From: Sphingobium chungbukense
GTDB lineage: Bacteria; Pseudomonadota; Alphaproteobacteria; Sphingomonadales; Sphingomonadaceae
Direction of reading: 5' to 3'
Assembly (NCBI RefSeq): GCF_001005725.1
Contig: NZ_LBIC01000011.1
Coordinates: 1-64,000, forward strand
Length of the DNA: 64,000 nt
A model generated the notes under the pieces. That model was not told the origin of the DNA. It saw only the letters and a program-made list of their open reading frames with translations, and did not search any database. This document shows positions 44,527-52,893 of this stretch, one piece after another; position 1 is the stretch's first letter, and each line of letters starts with the position of its first letter. The position numbers and the translations under genes are program-made.

Positions 44527-45417
44527 TCAATCCTGGAGCAATTGCAGCTTCTGCGCTTGCCCAATCACCCGCCGCACGCCCTCGGGCGACCATGCCAATC
44601 CGCCGCGCGGCGTTGGCTCACGCAGATCTCGGGTCAGCCAGGACGCAATGTCCCGTAACGAGGAATCCGGATGCGTTTTCAGGCGATCGGCGACAAGCCG
44701 CGCGACCCGCGTATCAGGCGGCAGGCGCGGTGCCTGGTCAAGGATGATTGCATCGGCATAGCCGGCCTTTACCAGGGCTCGGCACGCTTTCACCAGAGTT
44801 CGCTCGCTGAACGAGCGCACGGGTGGCGTGATGGCGCGGATTTGCCGTAGGACTAGTGCCCAAGGCAGATGCGGCCGCAATCTGGCAACCGTCGGCAACC
44901 AGCGGTGCCGATCGTCGATCAACTCATTGAGATAGCGTTCCTTGAGGCTGTAGCGGATATCGGCGATCGCCGCCGGATCGCGTGCGCGCATCTTCGGGTT
45001 TCCAGGTTTAGCTCCTCGTGCAACGGCCGCCTTAAGACCGGCGCGGGTCCGCTCGCGGATCAGCGCACGCTCGAACTCCGCGAAGGCGCCGAGCATTTGC
45101 GTCATCAGCATGCCCTGCGCGCTCGATGTATCGATCGGATCGTTGATCGAGCGAAAATAGGCGCCCTTCCCCCTCAGGGTCTCCACGATCTCGAGCAGAT
45201 GCGAAAGCGATCGTGCCAAACGGTCGATCCGAACCACCAGCAACGTATCGCCATGCCCGACGCGTGCGAGCGCACGCGCGAGGTTCGGACGATCGCGGCT
45301 GCCCCCGCTCGCCTTGTCCTCGAGGATCACCGTGCAGCCTTCGGCGCGCAGCGCACTGAGCTGGATGGCCGTGTCCTGCTCGTCGGTCGAGACCCGCGCG
45401 TAGCCGATCAAAGCCAT
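44527..45417 (-). CDS. Serine resolvase/recombinase of the Tn402-type element (TniR-like)
   Basis: 296 residues. The catalytic domain is standard: MALIGYARVSTDEQDTAIQ with Ser10, RIDRLARSLSHLLEIVETL, GAFAEFERALIRERTRAGLKAAV. Instead of a 40-residue HTH it has about 150 extra residues (PKMRARDPAAIADIRYSLKE ... SFSERTLVKACRALVKAGY ... IASWLTRDLREP), with no obvious recombinase zinc-ribbon domain. It lies just inside the right end of the transposon, with a res-like dyad upstream, and would resolve cointegrates in place of tniR. Confidence 0.85.
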   Translation of the reverse strand: MALIGYARVSTDEQDTAIQLSALRAEGCTVILEDKASGGSRDRPNLARALARVGHGDTLLVVRIDRLARSLSHLLEIVETLRGKGAYFRSINDPIDTSSAQGMLMTQMLGAFAEFERALIRERTRAGLKAAVARGAKPGNPKMRARDPAAIADIRYSLKERYLNELIDDRHRWLPTVARLRPHLPWALVLRQIRAITPPVRSFSERTLVKACRALVKAGYADAIILDQAPRLPPDTRVARLVADRLKTHPDSSLRDIASWLTRDLREPTPRGGLAWSPEGVRRVIGQAQKLQLLQD

Positions 45418-45480
45418 TTGTCACATTCCATATAACGGGGTCAAACGACCGGTTGCCCCCATATGATATGAATTCGAGGA
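45418..45480. promoter_or_regulatory. res-like dyad upstream of the serine recombinase
   Basis: An interrupted inverted repeat CATATAACGGGG (45429-45440) ... CCCCCATATG (45456-45465) with a central ACCGGT lies directly upstream of the recombinase start. Position and symmetry fit a crossover or operator subsite. Confidence 0.45.
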
Positions 45481-45614
45481 CCTTATGGCCAGCTTTGATT
45501 GAGGTGGTCGAGTTCGATCGGCCCATCTCGACGGCCACAGAACCCGCTGTCAGCCCGGCTCTCCCGCGCGGACAGGCAGCGTCGGCTTTCACATCCTGGC
45601 GAGCTCGAAAATGC

Positions 45615-45750
45615 GGGCAGTCTGCGGGGTTTTCTCGGCAGAGGCCGCACCAGTCCGGGGGTTTGCTACCCAGAATCCGGCGGTTTGGGGACAATCTGGC
45701 GCGCTACGTCGCGCGGTAAGCCAGAGTCCGGTCGTATGGGGAAACCGACA
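45615..45750 (-). repeat. Right end of the Tn402-type transposon with repeated TniA sites
   Basis: Four related repeats: GGGCAGTCTGCGGGGTTTT (45615-45633), CCAGTCCGGGGGTTTG (45650-45665), CCAGAATCCGGCGGTTTGGG (from 45670) and CCAGAGTCCGGTCGTATGGG (from 45721). The outermost is followed by GAAACCGACA, the terminal TGTC end at 45750. Multiple direct repeats near the ends are characteristic of Tn402/Tn7-type transposons. Confidence 0.75.
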
Positions 45751-45784
45751 TGGACCGGCATAACCGCGCCGGCTTCTATTGTAT

Positions 45785-45815
45785 AGAGTGGTGATAACGA
45801 TCCATTATCAACACT
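45785..45815. repeat. 12-7-12 inverted repeat, module 1
   Basis: GAGTGGTGATAA (45785-45796), spacer CGATCCA, TTATCAACACTA (45804-45815): 10 of 12 arm positions pair. Before the Tn402-type insertion it stood upstream of the membrane protein/integrase 1 operon and it still precedes the truncated HTH-type gene. Operator or recombinase core site. Confidence 0.6.
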
Positions 45816-45865
45816 ACGCATCATGGCATGGTTTACTGAAGGTTTCGTTCAGTTTATTATTAGGC

Positions 45866-46174
45866 GTGGATAACGCCCCCTCCCCTGCCCGCTATGGCCC
45901 CGATTATACGCCTAAAATGGTCGCCGCCATAGCCTCTTGTATGGCATCGATTGCGCGGTTGGATGCCCGGATTTCCGTGAGTTCCGTTGCATCGGCCTGG
46001 GCACGGCGAGCCGCTTGGTCGGGCTATGCGCGAGCGCTCCAACTGCAGTCGGCCGAGATCGACGAAATAGACGTATTTTCCTGGGGCTGCGGGCTCCAGA
46101 TTCCCGGCCGACCGCAACGTTCATGTGAACGGACAAAGATAACTGCATCCGCCGCCCCACGCCGATTCGCCTGA
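45866..46174 (+). pseudogene. Truncated DUF1612/HTH-type protein (RHE_PE00001-like N-terminus)
   Basis: From a GTG at 45866 (an ATG lies at 45917) the frame encodes about 102 residues. The segment MASIARLDARISVSSVASAW and the following WARRAAWSGYARALQLQSAEIDEIDVFSW match the pattern of the N-terminal DUF1612 half of RHE_PE00001-type plasmid proteins (LARLDARL ... helix rich in Trp/Arg ... ED-D). Similarity fades after GLQIPGRPQ (about 46115) and the HTH half is absent, so the gene was probably cut when the second integrase module arrived. Spacing from the inverted repeat is like that of the intact gene at 47613. The family call is from pattern memory and needs a search. Confidence 0.4.
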
Positions 46175-46198
46175 CTGACAGAATTCTCTGCACCGGCG

Positions 46199-47491
46199 TT
46201 ATTTCCTGACACCCTTCAACATGCGCGCCGCAGCGTTCGAAGATGGGGCAAGCTTGCGACCGTAGCGCAGCGCGGTTGCGGTAGAGGTCCATCGGAGCGC
46301 CTGCGCGATCGGTCCGGCATCCTCGCCATTGGCGAACAGATCCTGGGTCAACCCCACCCGCAGCGAATGCGAGCTCAACGCATCGATCGCCTTGTCGAGA
46401 TCGGCGCCCATGAGATCGACCAGGCCCTGGTCGGCTGCGGCGAGCGCCGTGCGCTTGATGATCAGCCGCATCGCCGCCGGCGTCAGCGCGCGCTCGCCAA
46501 TTCCGTAGGTCACCGTGGCCGCGCGCGCAGGCCGCGCCGCCATGCGTTCCCGATCGACCTGGGCATGATAGGCAAGATCCTCAATCGCGAGCGCGCGGCG
46601 CGCTTCGCGGGGCTTGGTCCGGATCACCGCCACCCGGCGGAACAAAGCGCCCGCGCGGATCGACGCGGCCTCGCGCCACAGAGCGACGCGCCGCATCGTG
46701 TCAGGCGACAGCCACACCCAGGCCCCTTGCCCTTCCTGATCGGTTTTCGAGTGGGGCACCTCGAGCAGTCCCGACCCATCCTCTTGCGCTTCGATCAATT
46801 CGACGGCGACGGCCACCAGCTCCGATACGCGCAAACCCGCATCATAGCCGAGCGACAGGATCGCCGCGTCGCGCAGGCCGGCAACGTCGCGCCCGCACGC
46901 CTCGAGCAGCACCGACAGCGTGAACCCCTTGACGGCCTCCCGCCCGATCCCTTCGCCGAGCCGTAACGGGCCGGCCTGGCGCTGCCGGATCCCGGCCCGG
47001 CGCCGCAGCCCGCGCAGCGCATCGCGAACCACGACGGCGCCGACGGGGCTTGGAACGTCGAGAAGGTGATGGGCCACCGCCAGCGAGGACAGGCGCCGGG
47101 ACACGGTCGCCGGCTTGAGCCGCCGCGTCTCGCAATAGTCGATATAGGCGACAAGCCGCGCTTCGTCGGCGGGCAGGCCGATCCCGCCGCGCGTCGCCGA
47201 GAAGCGCGCGTAGCAATCGAGGTCAACCGCGAGCGCCTTGATGCTGGCGGGCGCCCGCGCCTCGAGGCTCTTCTGGAAGTTGAGTTCGACCAGGCTGGCG
47301 CCTTCGCCTGTCAGCTCCTGTAGCAGCTCGACGAGCTGGACCGCGCGATCTTGCGCGGCGCCCGACCGCCGCTGGGGCAGCGGTGCCTCGCCCGGGACCA
47401 GGATCGTCACGATCTCCGCGGAAACCGCGCGCTTGGGCGTCGGCAGACGCTCTGTCTGTGCAGCGATCGACAAGACGGATTTGGCGCGCAT
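46199..47491 (-). CDS. Tyrosine recombinase (integrase), copy 2
   Basis: 430 residues, start ATG at 47491. N-terminal core-binding domain (SIKALAVDLDCYARFSATRG ... YIDYCETRRLKPATVSRRLSSL), then the catalytic domain with Arg in GYDAGLRVSELVAVAV, SKTDQEGQGAWVWLSP, HxxR in LSSHSLRVGLTQDLFA and Tyr in ALRYGRKLAPSS. About 60 residues longer than copy 1 at the N-terminus and with an insert (RTKPREARRALAIEDLAYHA). It is divergent from the HTH-type gene at 47613, with a perfect inverted repeat between. Confidence 0.88.
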   Translation of the reverse strand: MRAKSVLSIAAQTERLPTPKRAVSAEIVTILVPGEAPLPQRRSGAAQDRAVQLVELLQELTGEGASLVELNFQKSLEARAPASIKALAVDLDCYARFSATRGGIGLPADEARLVAYIDYCETRRLKPATVSRRLSSLAVAHHLLDVPSPVGAVVVRDALRGLRRRAGIRQRQAGPLRLGEGIGREAVKGFTLSVLLEACGRDVAGLRDAAILSLGYDAGLRVSELVAVAVELIEAQEDGSGLLEVPHSKTDQEGQGAWVWLSPDTMRRVALWREAASIRAGALFRRVAVIRTKPREARRALAIEDLAYHAQVDRERMAARPARAATVTYGIGERALTPAAMRLIIKRTALAAADQGLVDLMGADLDKAIDALSSHSLRVGLTQDLFANGEDAGPIAQALRWTSTATALRYGRKLAPSSNAAARMLKGVRK

Positions 47492-47524
47492 ACCACGGGA
47501 CTATAACCCCGATTTCGGCTAAGT

Positions 47525-47555
47525 CACTATCGATAAGACCCTATTATCGATAGTG
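47525..47555. repeat. 12-7-12 perfect inverted repeat, module 2
   Basis: CACTATCGATAA (47525-47536), spacer GACCCTA, TTATCGATAGTG (47544-47555): all 12 arm positions pair. It sits between integrase 2 (-) and the HTH-type gene (+), 33 bases from the integrase start. It shares the GATAA-7-TTATC centre with the repeat at 45785-45815. Operator of the HTH protein or a core recombination site. Confidence 0.75.
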
Positions 47556-47612
47556 CAAAAAAGGGCGTATCAGGGATGGTGCAGTTAAGGCGGTTTAGGT
47601 TACCCTTGCGCC

Positions 47613-48872
47613 ATGCCCGATTTTTCCGATCCATCGACCCGATTCCATCCGCTCCGATCGGACGAGGATGCGCCGATCGAAACGCTGATGGCGGCCCGGG
47701 TGCGCGCCGCGCTGACATGGGGTCAGCTGCAAGGCCGTTTAGCACATTTACCCCCCGAAGTGGCGCATCAGTTTTGCGCCGCGCTCGCCCGCCTGCTCCT
47801 CGTCGAAGCGCTCGCGGGCAGCGGCTTTTCCGGCGCGAACAGCTGGTTTTCCGCATGGTTTGCCGGCCTCGAGCCCGTGCCCGACGCCACCGCCCATGTC
47901 GCGGCCCCGGCCTCGCTGATCGCCGACACGCTGCTCGCCGAGCTCTCGCTGTCAGCGTGGGCGCCGCTCGCCGACACGGCGACGCAAATCCGCGCCGCCG
48001 CGCATTTCCATCGCGGCGAGGGCACGCACGCCCAGCACCACCCCCAGCACCATCCCCAGCAAGACCAGCGGGAGGATGCCCCCGCGGTCGCCGTCGCGGA
48101 AGCGGCGCGGCTCGCCGAGCCGCCCGCCGACGATCGCACAGACGATCCGGGGGACGAACCCGGGGACGACTGGCCGCTCGCAGCGCTCGATCGCCTGCAT
48201 CGGGCGGCGGCCGCCTCGCCGCATTTCGCGCCTACCGAGCGCAGCTACCAGCTGCTCCCCCTGCCCGCCGGGCCGGTCTCCTTCGAGCAGACGCGGACGG
48301 CCACGCCGCTGTGGGCGCTCGATCTCCTCGCCGGCCCGCTGATCGCGCGCAGCGCGCCGGCCACCAGGCCGCTGCCCTTGCCCGGAGCCGTGCGCGCCGA
48401 GGCCCTCAGACCCGAGCTCTGGCCCCGCGAGCGCGCCATTCTCACGGCCGAGGCCGCCGGCAAAACCGCACAGCGGCTGAGCGACCAGCTCGATGCGGCG
48501 CATGCGAGCGTGCGCGACATGCAAGAGGCGATGACCGTCCTGCGTTCGACCTCGCGCGCGCCGCTACTCTACCGGCTGCTCGCCGGCTTCGGGCCGCTGC
48601 GCCCGCTCCAGATCGAAAAGGCCCTTGGCGTTTCGAAAAACGGCGTGCGCGATCTCGTCACCGCTCTCGTCAAAGCGGGCCTCGCCGAGCGAGCGGCGCA
48701 CGGACACCACACGATCATCCGCGCCCTGCCTCGCGCGCACCGCGCCGCGCCGGCGGCCGAGGGTGAAAGCAGATCCGTTGAGACCAGCACCGACGCGACG
48801 TTCGCCGCGTTCGACGCGGCCATGGCCGACATCGATCGCCTGCTCGCCCGCACGGGGACGGCGAGCGAATGA
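47613..48872 (+). CDS. RHE_PE00001-like HTH protein (full length)
   Basis: 419 residues. The N-terminal half is helical without a clear motif (MAARVRAALTWGQLQGRLAH ... NSWFSAWFAGLEPVP). A His/Gln linker (AQHHPQHHPQQDQREDAP) and an acidic stretch follow. The C-terminal part has SYQLLPLPAGPVSFEQTRTATP, a long helix, and a winged HTH (LGPLRPLQIEKALGVSKNGVRDLVTALVKAGL pattern), ending FAAFDAAMADIDRLLART, the signature tail of RHE_PE00001-type plasmid proteins. Probably a DNA-binding regulator of the adjacent integrase. Confidence 0.7.
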   Translation: MPDFSDPSTRFHPLRSDEDAPIETLMAARVRAALTWGQLQGRLAHLPPEVAHQFCAALARLLLVEALAGSGFSGANSWFSAWFAGLEPVPDATAHVAAPASLIADTLLAELSLSAWAPLADTATQIRAAAHFHRGEGTHAQHHPQHHPQQDQREDAPAVAVAEAARLAEPPADDRTDDPGDEPGDDWPLAALDRLHRAAAASPHFAPTERSYQLLPLPAGPVSFEQTRTATPLWALDLLAGPLIARSAPATRPLPLPGAVRAEALRPELWPRERAILTAEAAGKTAQRLSDQLDAAHASVRDMQEAMTVLRSTSRAPLLYRLLAGFGPLRPLQIEKALGVSKNGVRDLVTALVKAGLAERAAHGHHTIIRALPRAHRAAPAAEGESRSVETSTDATFAAFDAAMADIDRLLARTGTASE

Positions 48873-49127
48873 TCCGGCAACACGAACAGGATCGGAAACA
48901 CCCGGCGAAAACTTCAAATCGACGCGCGCGATACGGGACGAGCGCCGCCGTTTCAGGCAAATATTTGTTTTTGAACGATAAAAGGAAAGTGCCCGCAAAG
49001 GCCCCTTAGAGCGCGAAAAGGACGCCCTAGATAAGTGAGGGTGCCCAGAGGCCGCCAACGCGTCCTGCGGGCTTCCAGGGGGCAAAATCGAGCAATAGGC
49101 CCAAGACGCGACCATCGCCGTCCGGAT
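48873..49127. other. Intergenic region without recognised features
   Basis: 255 bases between the HTH-type gene (+) and tniQ (-), convergent. I see no gene or strong hairpin. A short AT-rich piece (ATATTTGTTTTTGAACG, about 48960-48976) stands out from the GC-rich surroundings. Confidence 0.4.
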
Positions 49128-50402
49128 TTACCATCTGAGCCCATGACCCGGCAGATCGAGCAGCGTGCGAAACCTGGGAGCGTCGAAGCAGGCGGCGAGC
49201 CGCGCCCGCCACAGATCGCCATTCGCGCTGCAATCCGGCTCGGCGCAGCCGGCGGACATCGCCGCGCCCACCATCCCCGATGCTTGCAGGTAAAACAGCG
49301 CCTGCTGCAAACCACGGCGCTGCGCTGACGCCGCTGCGCTCTCCATCGTGGCGGCGTCTCGTACCTCGCGCGCCAGCGCCGCGCGGCGGGCCTTCAGCCC
49401 CTGCATCAAATGGGCACGGGGATAGTTGCGCTTGGCCTGCTCGAGCTGATCGCAGACCATGGCGAGCCGGCGACGCTCACGGTCGAGCTGCCGCAGGCCG
49501 ACCCTGGCGATCGCCGCGGCGAGATCCGATAATTGGGGTCCGGCGCCGGGGGCCGCCTTTCGCGGCAGGCGTGCGGGCTGCGCATCGAAGCGGAAGATTT
49601 CCTCCCATCGCCCGGCTTTCAGCCCGTCACTGGTGTGGAGCGCCGCCAGCAGCAGATGACGCACCGGCGCGTAGTGGAAGCGGTTGCCGACCAGCGCCGA
49701 GCAATAGCGCTCCGAACCTAACCGGACACCGGAGCGGCCGCCGCGGATTTGCTCCCGCGCAATCATCCCGTTCCACAGCACACGGGTTTTGACGAAGGCA
49801 AACAGCGCCATTTGCGCTCGGGTGCGCGCGACCCGCGCCGCGAGCGCCCGCTCGGCGGCCTGCGTCCGCCCCAGGCCCATGATCCCCGCAAGATCGGTCA
49901 GCAATAGCGCATGACGGTCGCAGAAGGTCGTCACGCGCAAGATCCAGCTCCGCTCGATCCGCCACGGCGCGCCGGACACCAGCCAGTCAAGCCAGCACTG
50001 GGCGCAGCCGATGGAACGCAGCGCCGGCGGCAACAGATCGCCGCGCTCACAGCCGACGAACGTCCTCGAAATTGCCTTCGCGGGCACCATCGTCGCCCAG
50101 GCGAGCCGTTCCACCATCACCTCGCGGCGGTCCGGCACGCGAGCGGCCGCCGGCGCCGGCGCCGGCGCCGGCGCGGCCCACCAAGCCGGTGCGGCCAATG
50201 GGGCCGATGCGCGTGACGTGGCCGGTGCGGCCGACGCGGCGAGGTCGCGATCGGCGAGCGCCGCGTCGATGCCGAGATGGCGAAACAGCGCTTTGGGCGT
50301 GGTCTCATGACGCGCGGCCAGGCGGCGCAGCCAGGATTCGAAACATTCCTCGGGCAGCGGCTTCACCCGAAACGCCAGCGGCTCGATCTCCCGCCCGCTC
50401 AT
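49128..50402 (-). CDS. tniQ: TniQ-like protein of a second tni operon, with low-complexity insert
   Basis: 424 residues. N-terminal TniQ start (PLAFRVKPLPEECFESWLRRLAARHETTPKALFRHLG pattern), then an Ala/Pro-rich insert of about 45 residues (AAPAWWAAPAPAPAPAAARV), then the zinc-finger-like part around IGCAQCWLDWL and TTFCDRHALLL. A C-terminal CAEPDCSANGDLWRARL looks like another Cys site. Much diverged from the TniQ at 33.4 kb. Overlaps tniB2 by 4 bases. Confidence 0.75.
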   Translation of the reverse strand: MSGREIEPLAFRVKPLPEECFESWLRRLAARHETTPKALFRHLGIDAALADRDLAASAAPATSRASAPLAAPAWWAAPAPAPAPAAARVPDRREVMVERLAWATMVPAKAISRTFVGCERGDLLPPALRSIGCAQCWLDWLVSGAPWRIERSWILRVTTFCDRHALLLTDLAGIMGLGRTQAAERALAARVARTRAQMALFAFVKTRVLWNGMIAREQIRGGRSGVRLGSERYCSALVGNRFHYAPVRHLLLAALHTSDGLKAGRWEEIFRFDAQPARLPRKAAPGAGPQLSDLAAAIARVGLRQLDRERRRLAMVCDQLEQAKRNYPRAHLMQGLKARRAALAREVRDAATMESAAASAQRRGLQQALFYLQASGMVGAAMSAGCAEPDCSANGDLWRARLAACFDAPRFRTLLDLPGHGLRW

Positions 50403-51223
50403 TCCGGGCTATAGGGCGTGAACAATTGCAGCGCCTCGGTGATATCGTCCTGGGTCACGAACCGGCGGTCATGCCGCCGCGCGACCTTCCCCGACCAGTG
50501 CAGGATGCGCTTGAAGTTCCCGGTGACCCCGCCGCTGGTCCGCCAGATGCGCTCGGCGAAAGCCGGTTCGGCAAGATGGTCGGGTTCCTCCATCCCCATG
50601 CCGCGGGCCAGCGCGCGGATCAGGCGCTGCGCGGGCTCGCCCGGCTCCCATAACGGCAATTTGAGGATGATCGAGCGGTACGCCAGCTCGACATCGTCGG
50701 CGAAGATCTGCCGGGCGACATCGAGGCCCGCCACGACCAGCGGCACATTGCCCGCGCTCATCAGGAAACGGAATGCATCGAGCGTATCGCGCCGCGCAAC
50801 GCCGCTCGCGGTCAGGATCACATGGACATTGTCGATCGCAACGAGCCGCGTGCCCTGTTCCGCCAAGAGGTCGACGACCTTCAGATCGGCCGTTTTGTGC
50901 GTGTTCGTGCGGATCGGCCAGCCCTGTTTCCAGAGCAAGGCGAGGTTGATCTTGAGCGAGGTCGGGCTCGAGGGAATGACGGTGCGCAGCACCGGCTGAT
51001 AGCGCGCCTCGCCCCAATCGGCGGGCTCGGGAAAGGCTTCGGCGAGGCGCCGCTGCGCTTCGCGCAAGATCGAGGTCTTGCCCATCCCGGACTGGCCGGT
51101 GAGCACGATGCAAGTCGGGCGTTCCTCGGGATCGTCATGCGCGACGTCGACGATCGTCTCGACAGCGTTTCGCGCTTCTTCGAAATCGATCCAGAAGGAG
51201 GACGAAGGCGCAGCGACGCTCAT
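50399..51223 (-). CDS. tniB: TniB-like ATPase of the second tni operon
   Basis: 274 residues. Walker A is IVLTGQSGMGKTSILREA and the Walker B strand reads TRLVAIDNVHVILTA: the usual DE is DN, so ATP hydrolysis may be altered. The rest follows TniB/TnsC (FRFLMSAGNVPLVVAGLDVARQIF; SGGVTGNFKRILHW). Coupled by 4-base overlaps to tniA2 and tniQ2. Confidence 0.85.
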   Translation of the reverse strand: MSVAAPSSSFWIDFEEARNAVETIVDVAHDDPEERPTCIVLTGQSGMGKTSILREAQRRLAEAFPEPADWGEARYQPVLRTVIPSSPTSLKINLALLWKQGWPIRTNTHKTADLKVVDLLAEQGTRLVAIDNVHVILTASGVARRDTLDAFRFLMSAGNVPLVVAGLDVARQIFADDVELAYRSIILKLPLWEPGEPAQRLIRALARGMGMEEPDHLAEPAFAERIWRTSGGVTGNFKRILHWSGKVARRHDRRFVTQDDITEALQLFTPYSPE

Positions 51224-52893
51224 ATCCGCTCCTGCAACCAGTCATCTTCGCCGAGCTCCGCGACCGGTTTCCATTCAATGGGCGGCTTTGTGGGCGCTTC
51301 GGGAACCCGCAGGTCCGCGAGCGTCGTCCCCTCCCCTTCGCGGCGCTTGGCGTGGCGCCGCGCCTCCTTCGTGCGAACGCGGGCGCGGTGAATTTCCTGA
51401 TTGGCGGCGGCCACCGCCCGCGCCGTCGCTGCGCGGCCGCCATCGGCCTGGTACGCCCGGCCCAACGCCCGCACCCCTGCCCTGGCGGCTTCCCAGTCCG
51501 CCTCCCAGACGTCGGGATAGTCGCCGACCACCGGCAGTTCGACATAGCGGCCGTCGAGGTCGGCATAGACATGCTGGATCGTCCGCTCGTCCCAGCTAAT
51601 TTCGATCTTTTGGCCGATCCGAACGGCAAGGTCCGGATGCCAGTAATGGCGATATTTGATCTGAATGCCCTTGGCATGGACCGTCAGCGACTTCGACGGC
51701 AGAAACTGGCGGAACAGCTCGTCCGCATCGACCGACACGGGCAACAGCGGGCTGTGCTTCGCCGCTTCGCGCTCCCACATCTGGGCCGGACACAGGCCGC
51801 CCAGTGCGCTATGCGGCGCGTGATGATAGATCGCGATCTGGCACAGCAGCCAGCGCTCGAATTCCGCAAGCGTCATCGCCGCGTCCGCCTCGGCATCATA
51901 GCCGTCGCGCGCCGCCACGTTCGATCCGGTCGCACCGGGCAACAGCCGCAGTTTTCCAACCATCGTGCCGATCAGCCGCTCGATATGCCCGCCGAGATGA
52001 GCCGGCCCGGGCTTACGGACGTCGGGAGCAATCCCGTTGCGGATACAGGCGCGCCTGAAAGCCTCCGAGCGATGCGGTTTGGCCTGATCGGCATGCAAGC
52101 GCCGGAAGAGGCCGTGCATCGGGTAGCCGACGTCGACGCCAAGGTGGGCAAGGACCGGCTCTTTGGGCAACACAGCGCTCGCAACCGCGCGCCCACACCG
52201 GAATATCGAGGGGTCGCCGAAGCTGACATAATAGCCGAGAATGGACCGGGTCCAGATTTCGATGAGGAGGGTAATCCACGGTCTTCCGAGCTGTTCGCGC
52301 CGCAGGCTATCGACCAGGATGACATCGCCCTTGGTATGATCCATCTGGACCAGGTCGAGAAATCCCTCGCTTGCATATTCGCCGGGATGCGGTTCATGCG
52401 CGCTCCGCGTCTTCGATCCCATCGTCGCTTTCGCCCAAACACGGCTCGGAATCTCAGCCAGAAGCCGCTCGATCGTTTTCTCGCTTGGGATCAGATCGGC
52501 GGGAAACCGATGATCTCCGTTATCCGCGTGGAGCAGGCCCCAAATCTGCCGCGCCGCTTCCGCGCGCGATGGCGAGACCATCTTGAGCGCGATTTCCTCG
52601 ATCAACGTCTCGATGGCAGCCCTCACCTCGGGGTCGATCCTGTGCGATCCGACCGCGGGTCCGCGCGGTTTTGGAGCGAGCGTTTCCGCGACCGGATGCA
52701 GCCGGAAGCGCGCGGCCAGCGCCCGTATCCGCCGCTCTTTCAGGCCGGTTGCCTCGGAAATCGCCTGAACCTGAGCCGCCGTCACCGGGCCGCTAAGCGA
52801 TATATGTCGCCGGAAGTGCGGGTAGAGCGCCAATCCCGTCTCAAGAGATTTGAGGCTCCGCCGCGGCGCAGGAGACGGCTTGCGCTCAATCAT
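51220..52893 (-). CDS. tniA: TniA-like transposase of the second tni operon
   Basis: 557 residues, ATG at 52893. HTH-type start (ISEATGLKERRIRALAARFR), then a DDE core with Asp in LVQMDHTKGDVILVDSLR, Asp in RRLHADQAKPHRSEAF and Glu in HLGGHIERLIGTMVGKLRLLPG. The motif after the second Asp (QAKPH) differs from the usual NAAEF. C-terminal barrel IQIKYRHYWHPDLAVRIGQK. Clearly related to the TniA at 30.8 kb over the catalytic core but much diverged, so not a recent copy. Confidence 0.88.
   Translation of the reverse strand: MIERKPSPAPRRSLKSLETGLALYPHFRRHISLSGPVTAAQVQAISEATGLKERRIRALAARFRLHPVAETLAPKPRGPAVGSHRIDPEVRAAIETLIEEIALKMVSPSRAEAARQIWGLLHADNGDHRFPADLIPSEKTIERLLAEIPSRVWAKATMGSKTRSAHEPHPGEYASEGFLDLVQMDHTKGDVILVDSLRREQLGRPWITLLIEIWTRSILGYYVSFGDPSIFRCGRAVASAVLPKEPVLAHLGVDVGYPMHGLFRRLHADQAKPHRSEAFRRACIRNGIAPDVRKPGPAHLGGHIERLIGTMVGKLRLLPGATGSNVAARDGYDAEADAAMTLAEFERWLLCQIAIYHHAPHSALGGLCPAQMWEREAAKHSPLLPVSVDADELFRQFLPSKSLTVHAKGIQIKYRHYWHPDLAVRIGQKIEISWDERTIQHVYADLDGRYVELPVVGDYPDVWEADWEAARAGVRALGRAYQADGGRAATARAVAAANQEIHRARVRTKEARRHAKRREGEGTTLADLRVPEAPTKPPIEWKPVAELGEDDWLQERI

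Larger units (their letters stand above)
30666..45755. mobile_element. Complete Tn402/Tn5053-type transposon with czc cargo (30671-45750) and 5-bp duplication
   Basis: The left end starts TGTCAGTTTGACCAAACG (30671) and the right end, read inward from 45750, starts TGTCGGTTTCCCCATACG: 14 of 18 positions agree and both begin TGTC as in Tn402-family ends. Directly outside, TGGAC occurs at 30666-30670 and again at 45751-45755, a 5-bp target duplication, the size made by this family. Inside are tniA, tniB, tniQ at the left, a metal-efflux locus, and a serine resolvase with a res-like site at the right. Internal CCGGA-containing repeats near both ends fit TniA binding sites. Size 15,080 bp. Confidence 0.88.

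Noticed and set aside
45912..46292. Minus-strand frame of 126 residues between the resolvase and integrase 2
   Set aside because: Arg-rich composition, no homology pattern, overlaps the better supported plus-strand fragment and the integrase end.
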